Assembly: GCA_040222995.1 (NCBI GenBank)
Contig: JAVKBW010000046.1
Span: 496,001-560,000, forward strand
From: JAVKBW01 sp040222995
GTDB lineage: Bacteria > Pseudomonadota > Alphaproteobacteria > UBA8366 > Aestuariispiraceae
Length of the DNA stretch: 64,000 nucleotides
Direction: 5' to 3'
Shown here: one piece after another, positions 17,346-26,110 of the stretch
Layout: the number at the start of each line of letters is the position of its first letter
Position numbering within the stretch: the stretch's first letter is position 1
The notes under the pieces: model-generated
Seen by the model: only the letters and a program-made list of their open reading frames with translations
What the model was told of the DNA's origin: nothing
The model's database searches: none
Made by a program: the position numbers and the translations under genes

Positions 17346-18221
17346 ATGACCGGCCATCAGACAGCCAGTTCCATAAGCCAATCGAAACCGGTTTTCGTTG
17401 GTGGATTCTATAAATCGGGCACCAGTTTGCTGCGTGCCCTGATCAGCCAGAATTCGAACATCGCCGGCGGTCTGGAAACCTACTGGTTTGCGGTCGATTG
17501 GGATGCAGGAAAGGGCCGTGGCGACGAATCGCTCGATGCCTGGCTTGACCGGATGGCAGCGTTCTTTTCCGTCGACACTGCAAAGGTGCACGAAATTGCA
17601 GGCAAGGCTTCCTCAGTGACGGAGTTTCTTGATCGGTTCATGACCCATGTCGCCGAAGGTCAGGGAAAAACCCGATGGGTTGAAAAAACTTCAGGTAACT
17701 GCCTGCACGGTGACCGTATTCTGTCCTGCTGGCCCGATGCGAAGGTGATAAACATCTATCGGGATCCGCGCGACGCCTATGCCGCAAATCTGCAGGGGTT
17801 CCGATCAAAAGGCGAAGCGCCGTGGGTGGAAAACAACTTTGTTGAAACCTGGATGCCGTTCATCACCGAACCGGCAGCAATGCGGGAAGCCGGTGTGTAT
17901 ACACGGCAGAACTATCTGGAAATCCGCTACGAAAACCTTGTGCTTGATATCGAAGGCTCAATGAAGCGTGTCGCCCGGTTCATCGGCGAGGAAGACGCTG
18001 AAAGTATGTCGCACTTTTCCGGTCGAAAGGAAGATTTCGAGAAGGTGAAGAAAATCGCCGGCAAGGAAAGCACGACGCTGGAACGCCTGTCGCAGCCACT
18101 TACCAGAAACCGGGTTGGAATCTGGCGTGATCTTCCGGAGCAGGAAATAGCCGGGTTGGAAGATGCTTTCCGCAGTGCCGGCATTGTCGATCTCTATCAT
18201 GCCCATTGCTTTGCAGGCTGA
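17346..18221 (+). CDS. PAPS-dependent sulfotransferase family protein
   Basis: The protein has 291 residues with the two PAPS-binding elements of sulfotransferases: the 5'-phosphosulfate loop G-G-F-Y-K-S-G-T-S-L-L at 19-29 and the 3'-phosphate motif Y-R-D-P-R-D-A-Y at 138-145. A later R-Y-E-N-L segment is also typical. It is predicted to transfer sulfate to a hydroxyl or amine of the glycan or its lipid carrier. It starts 8 bases after neuB. Sulfation in a nonulosonate locus is unusual and adds to the list of polar decorations encoded here. Confidence 0.83.
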   Translation: MTGHQTASSISQSKPVFVGGFYKSGTSLLRALISQNSNIAGGLETYWFAVDWDAGKGRGDESLDAWLDRMAAFFSVDTAKVHEIAGKASSVTEFLDRFMTHVAEGQGKTRWVEKTSGNCLHGDRILSCWPDAKVINIYRDPRDAYAANLQGFRSKGEAPWVENNFVETWMPFITEPAAMREAGVYTRQNYLEIRYENLVLDIEGSMKRVARFIGEEDAESMSHFSGRKEDFEKVKKIAGKESTTLERLSQPLTRNRVGIWRDLPEQEIAGLEDAFRSAGIVDLYHAHCFAG

Positions 18222-18258
18222 AGGTCTGGAAAAGGACCTCTCCGGCGATCTTCGACCC

Positions 18259-19938
18259 ATGTTCAAAGTAGCAATCACGAAGGAATTTGACTGGCAAACG
18301 AAAGCTGTTGATGGCGTGTCGGTTTACACCAATACACACGTATCGAAGGCAGTTCTGGGCGGGCTGGTAGCGGTTTTGGACCAACCGGATATATCCAATC
18401 AGTCGTTGGTGGCCGCTCTTCAAGATCTGACCGGTCATTTCGCCATTGTGATTGAACATGAAGACTGGGTTTTTGTCTGTGTTGACCGAATCCGTTCGAC
18501 TCCTTTGATCTGGTGTGAAGACAGTAACGACAGGCTCGTAATTGCTTCGCGCGGTGATGCTCTGCTTGGCGCGTTGCAATACAAAAAGGCTCAGCCGCAT
18601 CGGGAACAGGCGCTGGCTATCGCCATGTCCGGATTCACTATCGGTGCAGAAACTCTCTACGAGGATGTTTATGCATTGCTGCCAGGGCAGTTTCTGTTGG
18701 CCCGGAAAGATAAGGATTCGTTTTGTCTGACCGTCGAAAGATACCACAGATATTCGCCCTGGCGGATTGATAATCAGCGGGAAGGAACCGATGAGGGCGC
18801 TCGGTCCGAGCTGAGTGATATGACGCTCAATATTCTTGAAGAAACTGTCCGGAGTGCCGATGGCAGGCCATTGCTTGTTCCCTTAAGTGCCGGGCTGGAT
18901 TCCCGCGTTATTGTCAGCGGGTTGAAGAAAGTCGGATATCGGGATGTTCATTGCTTTGCCTACGGCCTAGCTGGAAATCGTGAAGCTGTTGTTAGCAAGG
19001 CCATTGCAGAAAAATTGGGATATCGCTGGGCTTTTGCGCCGTTTACAAACCGGACTCTGGCAAGGCAGTTTCACTCTGACACCTATCAAGACTATGTCCG
19101 TTATGCCGATAGCCTCACCTCTGTCCATTTCCCACAGGATTTCCCGGCTCTATCATACCTGCTTGAGAGCGGGTACCTGCCGAAAGATGGAGTTGTTCTG
19201 AACGGTCAGTCAGGAGATTTCATCTCCGGCAACCACATCCCTTCGCCACTGATGACTGAAGGGCCTGTTGATGAAGATGGAATTGATAGAGTAATTGACG
19301 CCTTGCTGGCCAAGCACTTTACCCAGTGGGCCGCTCTTAACAACGGCGGCAATCGTCGAACTGTTTCAATTGTGTTGCGGCGTCAGATAGATGAACTCTT
19401 GCCGAGACAGCAACAGATAGCATCCATGTTCCACCCTTATGGTGTCTATGAGGAATGCGAGTTTATTGATAGGCAAAGCAAGTATGTCGTAAACGGCCAG
19501 CGCGCCTATGAGTATTTGTCTTTCGGTTGGGGATTGCCATTGTGGCATGATCAGTATCTGGATTTCTGGTCTTCTCAGCCACTGCACCGGAAGGCAAACC
19601 AAACCCTGTACAAGCAGACGATGTTTGCAAACAACTGGGGTGGTGTCTGGCAGGATATTCCGGTCAATCCAACGCGAATTCGCCCGGCATGGTTGCTGCC
19701 TGTTCGTCATTTGCTGAAATTGGCACATGCGCCTTTTGGTAAAAGCAAATGGCATCGTTTCGAGAAGCGGTATCTGGCCTATCATATGTCATCTTTATGC
19801 GCCTATGCATTGAAGTCCTGGCGCGACGTTGCGGCAGATAGCCGTCGCCCGCGCAGTGCAATTGCTCTTCACATAGAAGCCTATTTGCAACGGCATGATG
19901 TGGATATGAATGCTTTGGCTGAGGTTACCACGTCGTGA
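18259..19938 (+). CDS. Asparagine-synthase-like protein lacking the glutaminase cysteine
   Basis: The C-terminal synthetase domain has the ATP-pyrophosphatase loop L-S-A-G-L-D-S at 209-215, a variant of S-G-G-x-D-S. The first 170 or so residues look like a glutaminase fold but have no Cys at position 2 from any candidate start, so ammonia would have to come from elsewhere or the reaction is not amidation. Related Cys-less members occur in glycan and peptide-modification clusters. The start is uncertain (ATGs at 18163, 18199 and 18259, none with a good ribosome site); 18259 was chosen because the fold seems to begin there. The stop overlaps the next GTG start. Confidence 0.72.
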   Translation: MFKVAITKEFDWQTKAVDGVSVYTNTHVSKAVLGGLVAVLDQPDISNQSLVAALQDLTGHFAIVIEHEDWVFVCVDRIRSTPLIWCEDSNDRLVIASRGDALLGALQYKKAQPHREQALAIAMSGFTIGAETLYEDVYALLPGQFLLARKDKDSFCLTVERYHRYSPWRIDNQREGTDEGARSELSDMTLNILEETVRSADGRPLLVPLSAGLDSRVIVSGLKKVGYRDVHCFAYGLAGNREAVVSKAIAEKLGYRWAFAPFTNRTLARQFHSDTYQDYVRYADSLTSVHFPQDFPALSYLLESGYLPKDGVVLNGQSGDFISGNHIPSPLMTEGPVDEDGIDRVIDALLAKHFTQWAALNNGGNRRTVSIVLRRQIDELLPRQQQIASMFHPYGVYEECEFIDRQSKYVVNGQRAYEYLSFGWGLPLWHDQYLDFWSSQPLHRKANQTLYKQTMFANNWGGVWQDIPVNPTRIRPAWLLPVRHLLKLAHAPFGKSKWHRFEKRYLAYHMSSLCAYALKSWRDVAADSRRPRSAIALHIEAYLQRHDVDMNALAEVTTS

Positions 19939-20675
19939 CACCGGCAAATGACTTTACGAAACATGGCTATCGAGACGTACTGTCCAGACTATTGCAGCGA
20001 GGCTACAACTGCCGGTCATATGATGATGTCAGAAAAGATCGTGCAGACCTCATTGTCCGACACGATATCGATTTTTCTCCCGCCGATGCACTACCGATTG
20101 CGGCTATCGAGCAAAAGCTGGGTGTTTTTTCGACATATTTTTTCCTGGCACGGTCACCTTTCTATTCTCTGGATGATCAAGCGACCCGAACGGTGTTTGG
20201 GGAACTGTTTAGCCTGGGCCATGATGTGGGGTTGCATTTCGATGCGGCACGTTACGCGGATGATGAAACTGTTCTTGAACAGGCGGCCTTGGACGAATGT
20301 GAATTGCTTGAACGCTACACTGACAGACCTGTTCGTGTTATCAGTTTTCATCGTCCGGCAGCGGAGTTACTGAACCGAAGCTCAACTATTGCCGGCAGAC
20401 TGCATACCTATCAGCCTGCCTTTTTTAAAGAGATCGGTTATTGCAGTGATTCATCCGGGCGCTGGCGACACGGACATCCGCTGAACCACCCTGCTGTCGC
20501 GGAAGGCCATGCTCTGCAATTGCTGACTCACCCGATCTGGTGGGCCAATGACGATGCCGGCAATCGAGAGCAGGCATTGGATCGGTTGGCGAAGCAATAT
20601 GACCCATCCATTCGGTTGTCTATTGCCGAAACGGTGACCGGATACGATGCGCAATCCGGTCGAATAGTAGAATAA
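19935..20675 (+). CDS. Polysaccharide-deacetylase-like protein (H-D-I-D type)
   Basis: This 246-residue protein of the NodB/CE4-like superfamily carries R-H-D-I-D near 42-46 in place of the canonical T-F-D-D. It also has V-G-L-H-F-D near 96-101 and an H-P-I-W-W segment towards the C terminus, matching the putative deacetylase/hydrolase genes common in O-antigen loci. It has no signal peptide. It starts at a GTG that overlaps the previous stop (GTGA), and the WbpB-like gene begins 10 bases after it. The reaction is unproved; deacylation of a sugar is likely. Confidence 0.75.
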   Translation: MTPANDFTKHGYRDVLSRLLQRGYNCRSYDDVRKDRADLIVRHDIDFSPADALPIAAIEQKLGVFSTYFFLARSPFYSLDDQATRTVFGELFSLGHDVGLHFDAARYADDETVLEQAALDECELLERYTDRPVRVISFHRPAAELLNRSSTIAGRLHTYQPAFFKEIGYCSDSSGRWRHGHPLNHPAVAEGHALQLLTHPIWWANDDAGNREQALDRLAKQYDPSIRLSIAETVTGYDAQSGRIVE

Positions 20676-20685
20676 GGATTAAGCG

Positions 20686-21681
20686 GTGAGTGCACGAACT
20701 GTTGTCATTGGTACTGGGTACTGGGGGAAAAATCTTCTAAGGAACCTGAATACAATAAATGCGTTGGTTGGGTTTTATGATAGTGACGCGGAAACGCGTG
20801 CGCACTACAGCGCTGAATATCCGGATGCTGTTGCATATGACAGTATCGAGAATGTTTTGGCGGACAAGACAGTTGAAGCCGCGGCCATCGCAACACCTGC
20901 TGTAACGCATGGCGCCCTGACGAAGATGGCGCTGGAGGCTGACAAGCACGTCTTTGTCGAAAAACCATTATGTCTGGATCTGAATGAGGCACGTGCTTTA
21001 GGCGCGTTAGCAAAACAAACATCCAAGACCCTGATGGTCGGTCATTTGCTGCTCTACCATCCAGCGTTTATTGCTGTAAGGAAAAGCGTTTCAAATGGAG
21101 ATATCGGCAACCTGCGCTATATATATTCCAACCGCGCTAGTCTTGGCAAAATCAGACGGAATGAAAACGCCCTCTGGTCATTTGCACCACATGATATTTC
21201 GATGATTATGGCGCTTACCGGTCGTCTGCCAAATCGCGTAACGTGTAATGGCGAAGCATGGTTAAGCCAGAACGTTGCCGACACGACAATAAGCCACTTT
21301 GATTTTGGCAACCAACTTCAAGCTCATATATTTGTCAGCTGGCTTCACCCGTATAAAGATCATCGACTGGTCGTGATAGGTGAATCAGGCATGCTGGTAT
21401 TTAATGATACGTTGCCTGGTGAAGATAAAGTGGTTCAGTATCTCCACGATGCAGGCTGGGATGGTGATCTGCCGCGGCTGGAGAAGGCACAGTCAATTCC
21501 GGTTACCTATGGAAAAGAAGAACCGTTGTTGCAGGAAATGAAGCATTTCGTTCAATGCTGTGAGACGGGAATGCAGCCAACAAGCGATGCATCAGAAGGC
21601 GCTAACGTTCTTGCCGTGCTGGATATGTGCCAGAGAGCGCTGGATTCTGGCATGCCGGTAGAAAGAGCTGACGGATCATGA
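20686..21681 (+). CDS. wbpB: WbpB/WlbA-like UDP-N-acetylglucosaminuronate 3-dehydrogenase
   Basis: This Gfo/Idh/MocA oxidoreductase of 331 residues has the nucleotide motif G-T-G-Y-W-G-K-N at 9-16, the E-K-P motif near 89-91 and G-H-L-L-L-Y-H-P further on, a set characteristic of WbpB/WlbA. The enzyme oxidises C3 of UDP-GlcNAcA and feeds the 3-keto sugar to the aminotransferase. The three genes that follow the pathway (3-dehydrogenase, N-acetyltransferase, aminotransferase) lie together here. It starts at a GTG with a weak upstream site. The stop overlaps the acetyltransferase ATG. Confidence 0.87.
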   Translation: MSARTVVIGTGYWGKNLLRNLNTINALVGFYDSDAETRAHYSAEYPDAVAYDSIENVLADKTVEAAAIATPAVTHGALTKMALEADKHVFVEKPLCLDLNEARALGALAKQTSKTLMVGHLLLYHPAFIAVRKSVSNGDIGNLRYIYSNRASLGKIRRNENALWSFAPHDISMIMALTGRLPNRVTCNGEAWLSQNVADTTISHFDFGNQLQAHIFVSWLHPYKDHRLVVIGESGMLVFNDTLPGEDKVVQYLHDAGWDGDLPRLEKAQSIPVTYGKEEPLLQEMKHFVQCCETGMQPTSDASEGANVLAVLDMCQRALDSGMPVERADGS

Positions 21682-22241
21682 TGGTTCATGAAACGGCGAT
21701 CATTGATGCGAATGTCGAAATCGGCGACGGCGCAAAGATCTGGCACTACACGCATGTCCTTTCCGGTACGACGATCGGCAGGGGTGCGATCCTCGGTCAA
21801 AATGTGATGGCCGGGCCAAATGTCAAAATTGGTGATGGCTGCAAGATTCAAAATAATGTGTCCATATACAAAGGCGTTCATCTGGAAGCTGATGTGTTTT
21901 GCGGTCCTTCCTGTGTCTTTACGAATGTACTGACGCCGCGCGCTTTCATTGAGCGTAAGGAAGAATTCAAAGAAACACATGTCGGCCGGGGGGCGACAAT
22001 TGGTGCCAATGCTACGATCATATGCGGTGTTCGAATCGGCGCTTATGCCATGATCGGTGCTGGGGCTGTTGTTACAAAGGATGTCCCGGATTTTGCCCTT
22101 GTCGTTGGCAATCCGGCGCATCAAATAGGCTGGGTTGCACGGTGTGGAGATCGACTTGGTGAAGATCTTGTCTGCTCCAGAACCGGTGAACGCTACACCG
22201 AATCCATGAATCAATTAACCCTGATAGATAATCATGACTGA
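21678..22241 (+). CDS. wbpD: WbpD/WlbB-like hexapeptide-repeat N-acetyltransferase
   Basis: This left-handed beta-helix acetyltransferase of 187 residues is built from hexapeptide repeats (for example I-G-D-G-A-K-I-W-H-Y, I-G-R-G-A-I-L-G, I-G-A-N-A-T-I). The N-x-V-x-I-Y-K-G-V segment and an R-K-E-E-F loop match UDP-2-acetamido-3-amino-2,3-dideoxyglucuronate N-acetyltransferases. It uses acetyl-CoA to acetylate the 3-amino group made by the adjacent aminotransferase. Its ATG overlaps the previous stop, and its own stop overlaps the next start by 8 bases. Confidence 0.9.
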   Translation: MMVHETAIIDANVEIGDGAKIWHYTHVLSGTTIGRGAILGQNVMAGPNVKIGDGCKIQNNVSIYKGVHLEADVFCGPSCVFTNVLTPRAFIERKEEFKETHVGRGATIGANATIICGVRIGAYAMIGAGAVVTKDVPDFALVVGNPAHQIGWVARCGDRLGEDLVCSRTGERYTESMNQLTLIDNHD

Positions 22242-23373
22242 CCAGAAACAAATATCCTTTGTCGATTTGGGTGCTCAGTACGAAGCCCACAAACCTGCCA
22301 TAGACTCGGCCATTCAGACTGTTCTCAACCATGGAAAATTCATCATGGGACCCGAGATCGGCGAGTTTGAAAGCTGGCTTTGTAAGTTTACCGGGGCCGG
22401 CAATGCAATCAGCTGTTCCAGCGGTACCGATGCGCTGCTTATGATTTTGATGGCAGAGGGAATTGGTCCGGGCGATGCGGTGTTCGTGCCTGCCTTTACC
22501 TTTACCGCAACGGCTGAAGTTCTGCTGATGCTTGGGGCCACGACGGTATTTGTCGATGTTGATGGTGATGACTTCAACATGGATATGGAGGACCTCAATC
22601 GTCAGATATCAATAACGAAATCGAAAAATGAACTGAAGGCTCGCGGCATTCTCGCGGTCGACTTGTTTGGGCTGCCTGCCGACTACAAGGCATTGAAGAG
22701 CGTTGCCGAACAGCATGGTATGAAAGTATGGGCAGATGCTGCGCAGAGCCTCGGTGGCTCCTATCACGGCAGAATGGTGGGAAGCCTGGGTCGCGCCACA
22801 GCCGTCAGTTTCTTCCCCGCAAAACCACTGGGTTGTTATGGCGATGGCGGCGCCGTGCTATGTGACGATGATGAAATGGCGGATGTCATGCGTTCCATCC
22901 GCGCTCATGGTAAGGGCGGCGCCAAGTATGACATAGTCCGCATCGGGTTGAACGCGCGGCTTGATACAATACAGGCGGCGATATTGCTGGCAAAGGCCCC
23001 GGGGTTTCACGACGAAATTAAAAAACGTGAAGAGGTTGCTCTAGCCTATGACCGCCATTTGTCGAACATTGTTAAGACGCCGACACGCAGAGAAGGGCGT
23101 ACAAGCGCCTGGGCTCAGTACACAATTCAGGTTCCGGAAACAGAACGTGATGGAATCGTTGGCAAGCTGAAGGAATTGGGCGTGCCGAGCGCTGTGTATT
23201 ATCCGAAACCAATGCATATGCAATCGGCGTACAAGCAATACGGTCAGGGAGAAGGATCGTTGCCCGCAAGTGAAAGCTTGTCAAAAAGGGTGCTGAGCCT
23301 GCCAATGCACCCCTTCCTGCCGGATAGCCATATAGACCGTATAGTAGAAGCAGTTACGGATGCCGTGTCGTGA
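22234..23373 (+). CDS. wbpE: WbpE/WlbC-like DegT family aminotransferase
   Basis: This PLP enzyme of 379 residues makes UDP-GlcNAc(3NH2)A from the 3-keto intermediate. The Schiff-base lysine is K197 (F-F-P-A-K-P-L-G), preceded by W-A-D-A-A-Q-S at 166-172, both exactly as in WbpE-type enzymes. It shares its operon position with WbpB- and WbpD-like genes, which makes the pathway assignment firm. It differs from the longer aminotransferase at 4656-6056, which has an S-L-Q-Q-S-K-N lysine site. It is followed by a 35-base gap. Confidence 0.9.
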   Translation: MTDQKQISFVDLGAQYEAHKPAIDSAIQTVLNHGKFIMGPEIGEFESWLCKFTGAGNAISCSSGTDALLMILMAEGIGPGDAVFVPAFTFTATAEVLLMLGATTVFVDVDGDDFNMDMEDLNRQISITKSKNELKARGILAVDLFGLPADYKALKSVAEQHGMKVWADAAQSLGGSYHGRMVGSLGRATAVSFFPAKPLGCYGDGGAVLCDDDEMADVMRSIRAHGKGGAKYDIVRIGLNARLDTIQAAILLAKAPGFHDEIKKREEVALAYDRHLSNIVKTPTRREGRTSAWAQYTIQVPETERDGIVGKLKELGVPSAVYYPKPMHMQSAYKQYGQGEGSLPASESLSKRVLSLPMHPFLPDSHIDRIVEAVTDAVS

Positions 23374-23408
23374 ATCTGGTGCGCGCTCAAATGTGGAGTG
23401 CCGCATAA

Positions 23409-24470
23409 ATGAAGACGTTTGAAATCCGGTATTGCAGTGTAAAACTGACTGTCCCGTATCAATTATCCTTTGGTGCAATCGATTCGTTCGATAGCTACTT
23501 CGTCAAGGTTGAAACGCCTCATAGCGAGGGGTTTGGAGAAATAACACCCTTACCGGGATATAGCAGTGAGACGCGCGAAATAGTCGAAACTGCGCTTCAG
23601 GAAATGGAGAGAAAAGCGGCTGTTTCATCCAGCTTTGTCGATGCCATTGATAGCATCTCTGCCGCAGCACCGATGACAGTGAGTGGTTTATGCACTGCTC
23701 TGGACGTTGCTGATCTAGGATGCGAGACGGTGTTTGGATCTTCTGGTGGCGAGGCAATTCCTGTCGCGGCGCTGTGCAGCGGCGTAACGCCCGAGGATGC
23801 TGTCGTACAAGCAAACCAGCTCGTTGCCGACGGCGCTAAAACCCTGAAGCTGAAAGTGGCCAGTGGAACCGTTGAACAGGACATTGCACGGATTCAGGCT
23901 GTTTCGCATGAGGTTGAAGGGAAAGCGGTTCTGCGCCTGGATGCCAATCAACGTCTTGACCCGAATCATGCCGATCGCTTTGTCGATGCGCTAGCCGGAT
24001 TGCCGATTGCCCTGCTCGAGCAACCATTTCTACCAGAGAATATAGTGGCAACCGCCGCATTGATTAAGCGGTCTTCCGTACCAATTATGCTGGATGAATC
24101 CATCTGGGATATTGGTGACCTTGAAGAAGCCGGACGTCTCCATGCACCGATAGTAAAGTTGAAACTGTGCAAACATCAGGGCGTATCGGGGTGCCGAGCG
24201 ATGCTCCGGAAAGCACGGCAACTGGGGTTGGGAATTGTGTTTGGAAACGGCGTGCAAACTGCGGTTGGAAACAGGATCGAAATGTTCATTTACCGGGCTG
24301 AAGGTCTTTCAACTGCGGTTGAGGCAACCGGTTTCGTCAAACCGGGCGGAAATCCGGGACAAACCGGCCTGGCTTTGGAGAACTGGACCATGCGGGAAGT
24401 GGCCAGGACCGATCCAGCGGCATATTTTAACGCCGGACTCCCAATCACATCGTTTTGTTTCGACAACTGA
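23409..24470 (+). CDS. Enolase-superfamily enzyme (muconate-lactonizing / dipeptide-epimerase subgroup)
   Basis: This enzyme of 353 residues has all catalytic positions of the MLE subgroup. They are the K147-x-K149 acid/base pair, the metal ligands D178, E204 and D229 (contexts R-L-D-A-N, L-L-E-Q-P, M-L-D-E-S), and the opposite base K252. Members abstract the alpha-proton of a carboxylate: muconate cycloisomerases, o-succinylbenzoate synthases, N-acylamino-acid racemases and L-Ala-D/L-Glu epimerases. Its presence in a glycan operon is odd. It could epimerise an acidic sugar or an amino-acid/dipeptide substituent. The substrate is unknown; the next gene is 89 bases away. Confidence 0.8.
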   Translation: MKTFEIRYCSVKLTVPYQLSFGAIDSFDSYFVKVETPHSEGFGEITPLPGYSSETREIVETALQEMERKAAVSSSFVDAIDSISAAAPMTVSGLCTALDVADLGCETVFGSSGGEAIPVAALCSGVTPEDAVVQANQLVADGAKTLKLKVASGTVEQDIARIQAVSHEVEGKAVLRLDANQRLDPNHADRFVDALAGLPIALLEQPFLPENIVATAALIKRSSVPIMLDESIWDIGDLEEAGRLHAPIVKLKLCKHQGVSGCRAMLRKARQLGLGIVFGNGVQTAVGNRIEMFIYRAEGLSTAVEATGFVKPGGNPGQTGLALENWTMREVARTDPAAYFNAGLPITSFCFDN

Positions 24471-24559
24471 CCGGGCGTGCCGTTTCGTGCTATGACTCAG
24501 AAACTTGGAGAGGATATTCAAGTTTGGCGACTTATCATCCTGAAACAAAGGGCTAAGTA

Positions 24560-26104
24560 ATGAAGAAACCACTTATCATCGGATTGTCGGCTAGCCTGCG
24601 AAACGCGCGTTCGAGCAGGAGTTCCAGGAACCTGTCGGATGAAATCGCTGAACTGGAAAATCGCGAGCAGTTGGATGCCTATCTGTCGGATCAGGCAAAT
24701 ATACATCTTGACCAGTTCAAGCGCGCCGGTCGTGATGATGGAAAGCCTTTCGATGAACTGTACCGCAATCTGAAGCGCGAAGGCGGCACACGTGGGCTGT
24801 CGAACAGTGAAATCGCCCTGGCAGCGGCGTTATGGGCTGCGCAGCAAAACGGCGTTGATATCTCCCACATCCCTCTGCCAGACCATTTTCCAGCCTCGGG
24901 TGTTCCGCAAAACCTGGACCAACTGAAGGCGCAGTTGCGGAAAGCTGACGGTATTCTTCTGTCGACACCGGTTTATTTTGGTGACCGTGGATCTCTCGCC
25001 CAACAGTTTGTCGAGATGATCTATCAGGACCCCGAACTGAAAGCTGACCTGGAAGGCAAGTTGTATGCGGGCATCGCTGTTGGTGCCAAGCGTAATGGCG
25101 GGCAGGAGACGACACTAATCTATGCGTTGATGGATATGCTGCGCCTCGGTTTCCTGGGGGTCGGAAACGATTCTGATACGACTTCGCAATACGGTGGAAC
25201 CGGGCATGCCGGCGACATCGGAACAATGCCAAAGGATACCTATGGTTTGGAAACATCCATGGGAACGGGCAGAAGGATTGCGAATGTTGCACTCAGATTG
25301 GCCGCGGCAGATTCGGTTGAACTGGATGACAAGGTTCGACTGGATTTTTGGCCATTGCAGGATCGCAAGGGTGAAGCACGGTTGCTGGCGGCTGAATTGG
25401 TCAAAGGCACACAGAACAAAGCGCAATCCAGATTCGTGGATCTGCTGAAACACGCTATCCGACCCTGCATCGCGTGTGACATTTGCCCGACGCATATCGG
25501 ACCAGATGAAGAGTATCGCTGTATTATCCGCAGCCGTAATGACGGATTGGTTGAAGAGCACAGCAACCTGATTTGGGGGGACGTTCTGATTCCGACCGTG
25601 TTATCGCCACGGAGTTGGGAATCCATGGACTCGGTCTATCAACAGTTCATGGAAAGAACACGGTATCTGCGTCGTGGTGACTATGTCTTTACAGACCGAC
25701 TGGTTGCGCCGTTTATTGTTGCGGAGGTCGGCGAGAGTGAAAACATGAATATTCGACTGGTGACATCGTTTGTTCGCCATCACACAGTGCTGTCACGGCC
25801 AATAGTTGCCTATATGCATAATGGCGAATTATTGAATAAGGATGAAGTCGAGGCGGAAATGGACAGGGCTGTGAAGCTCGGTACACGTCTCGCGGCAGGG
25901 CGTCTGGTTTCTGCGAGTCTTGATCTTGCTTCAACCCAGTACCGGCCGGTCGGGTATGTTCTGGCTACGGCGAAGGACAAGGAGAAGAAGGCGTTCGCTG
26001 CTCGTGAGGATGCCGTTTACAATCGCCTGACGAAGCAAAATGCGGAAGCTTCCGTTCGATTGAAGTCACTTGGTAATCCGCGGGCCATAAAGGGCGTGGG
26101 TTAA
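24560..26104 (+). CDS. Tandem flavodoxin-fold (NADPH-dependent FMN reductase-like) protein with Cys cluster
   Basis: The 514-residue protein appears to hold two flavodoxin-like units. The N-terminal one has I-I-G-L-S-A-S-L-R at 5-13 and L-S-T-P-V-Y-F-G near 133-140, the FMN-binding features of FMN reductases. The second half opens with four cysteines (C303, C306, C309, C321). These resemble the C-x2-C-x2-C-x(n)-C cluster of iron-sulfur flavoproteins but with a longer last gap. They are followed by W-G-D-V-L-I-P-T, where the family normally has a second sheet strand. An electron-transfer or reductive role in sugar or substituent chemistry is possible. AAGG lies 11 bases before the ATG. No specific family is recognised for the whole protein. 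Confidence 0.68.
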   Translation: MKKPLIIGLSASLRNARSSRSSRNLSDEIAELENREQLDAYLSDQANIHLDQFKRAGRDDGKPFDELYRNLKREGGTRGLSNSEIALAAALWAAQQNGVDISHIPLPDHFPASGVPQNLDQLKAQLRKADGILLSTPVYFGDRGSLAQQFVEMIYQDPELKADLEGKLYAGIAVGAKRNGGQETTLIYALMDMLRLGFLGVGNDSDTTSQYGGTGHAGDIGTMPKDTYGLETSMGTGRRIANVALRLAAADSVELDDKVRLDFWPLQDRKGEARLLAAELVKGTQNKAQSRFVDLLKHAIRPCIACDICPTHIGPDEEYRCIIRSRNDGLVEEHSNLIWGDVLIPTVLSPRSWESMDSVYQQFMERTRYLRRGDYVFTDRLVAPFIVAEVGESENMNIRLVTSFVRHHTVLSRPIVAYMHNGELLNKDEVEAEMDRAVKLGTRLAAGRLVSASLDLASTQYRPVGYVLATAKDKEKKAFAAREDAVYNRLTKQNAEASVRLKSLGNPRAIKGVG

Positions 26105-26110
26105 GAAAAA

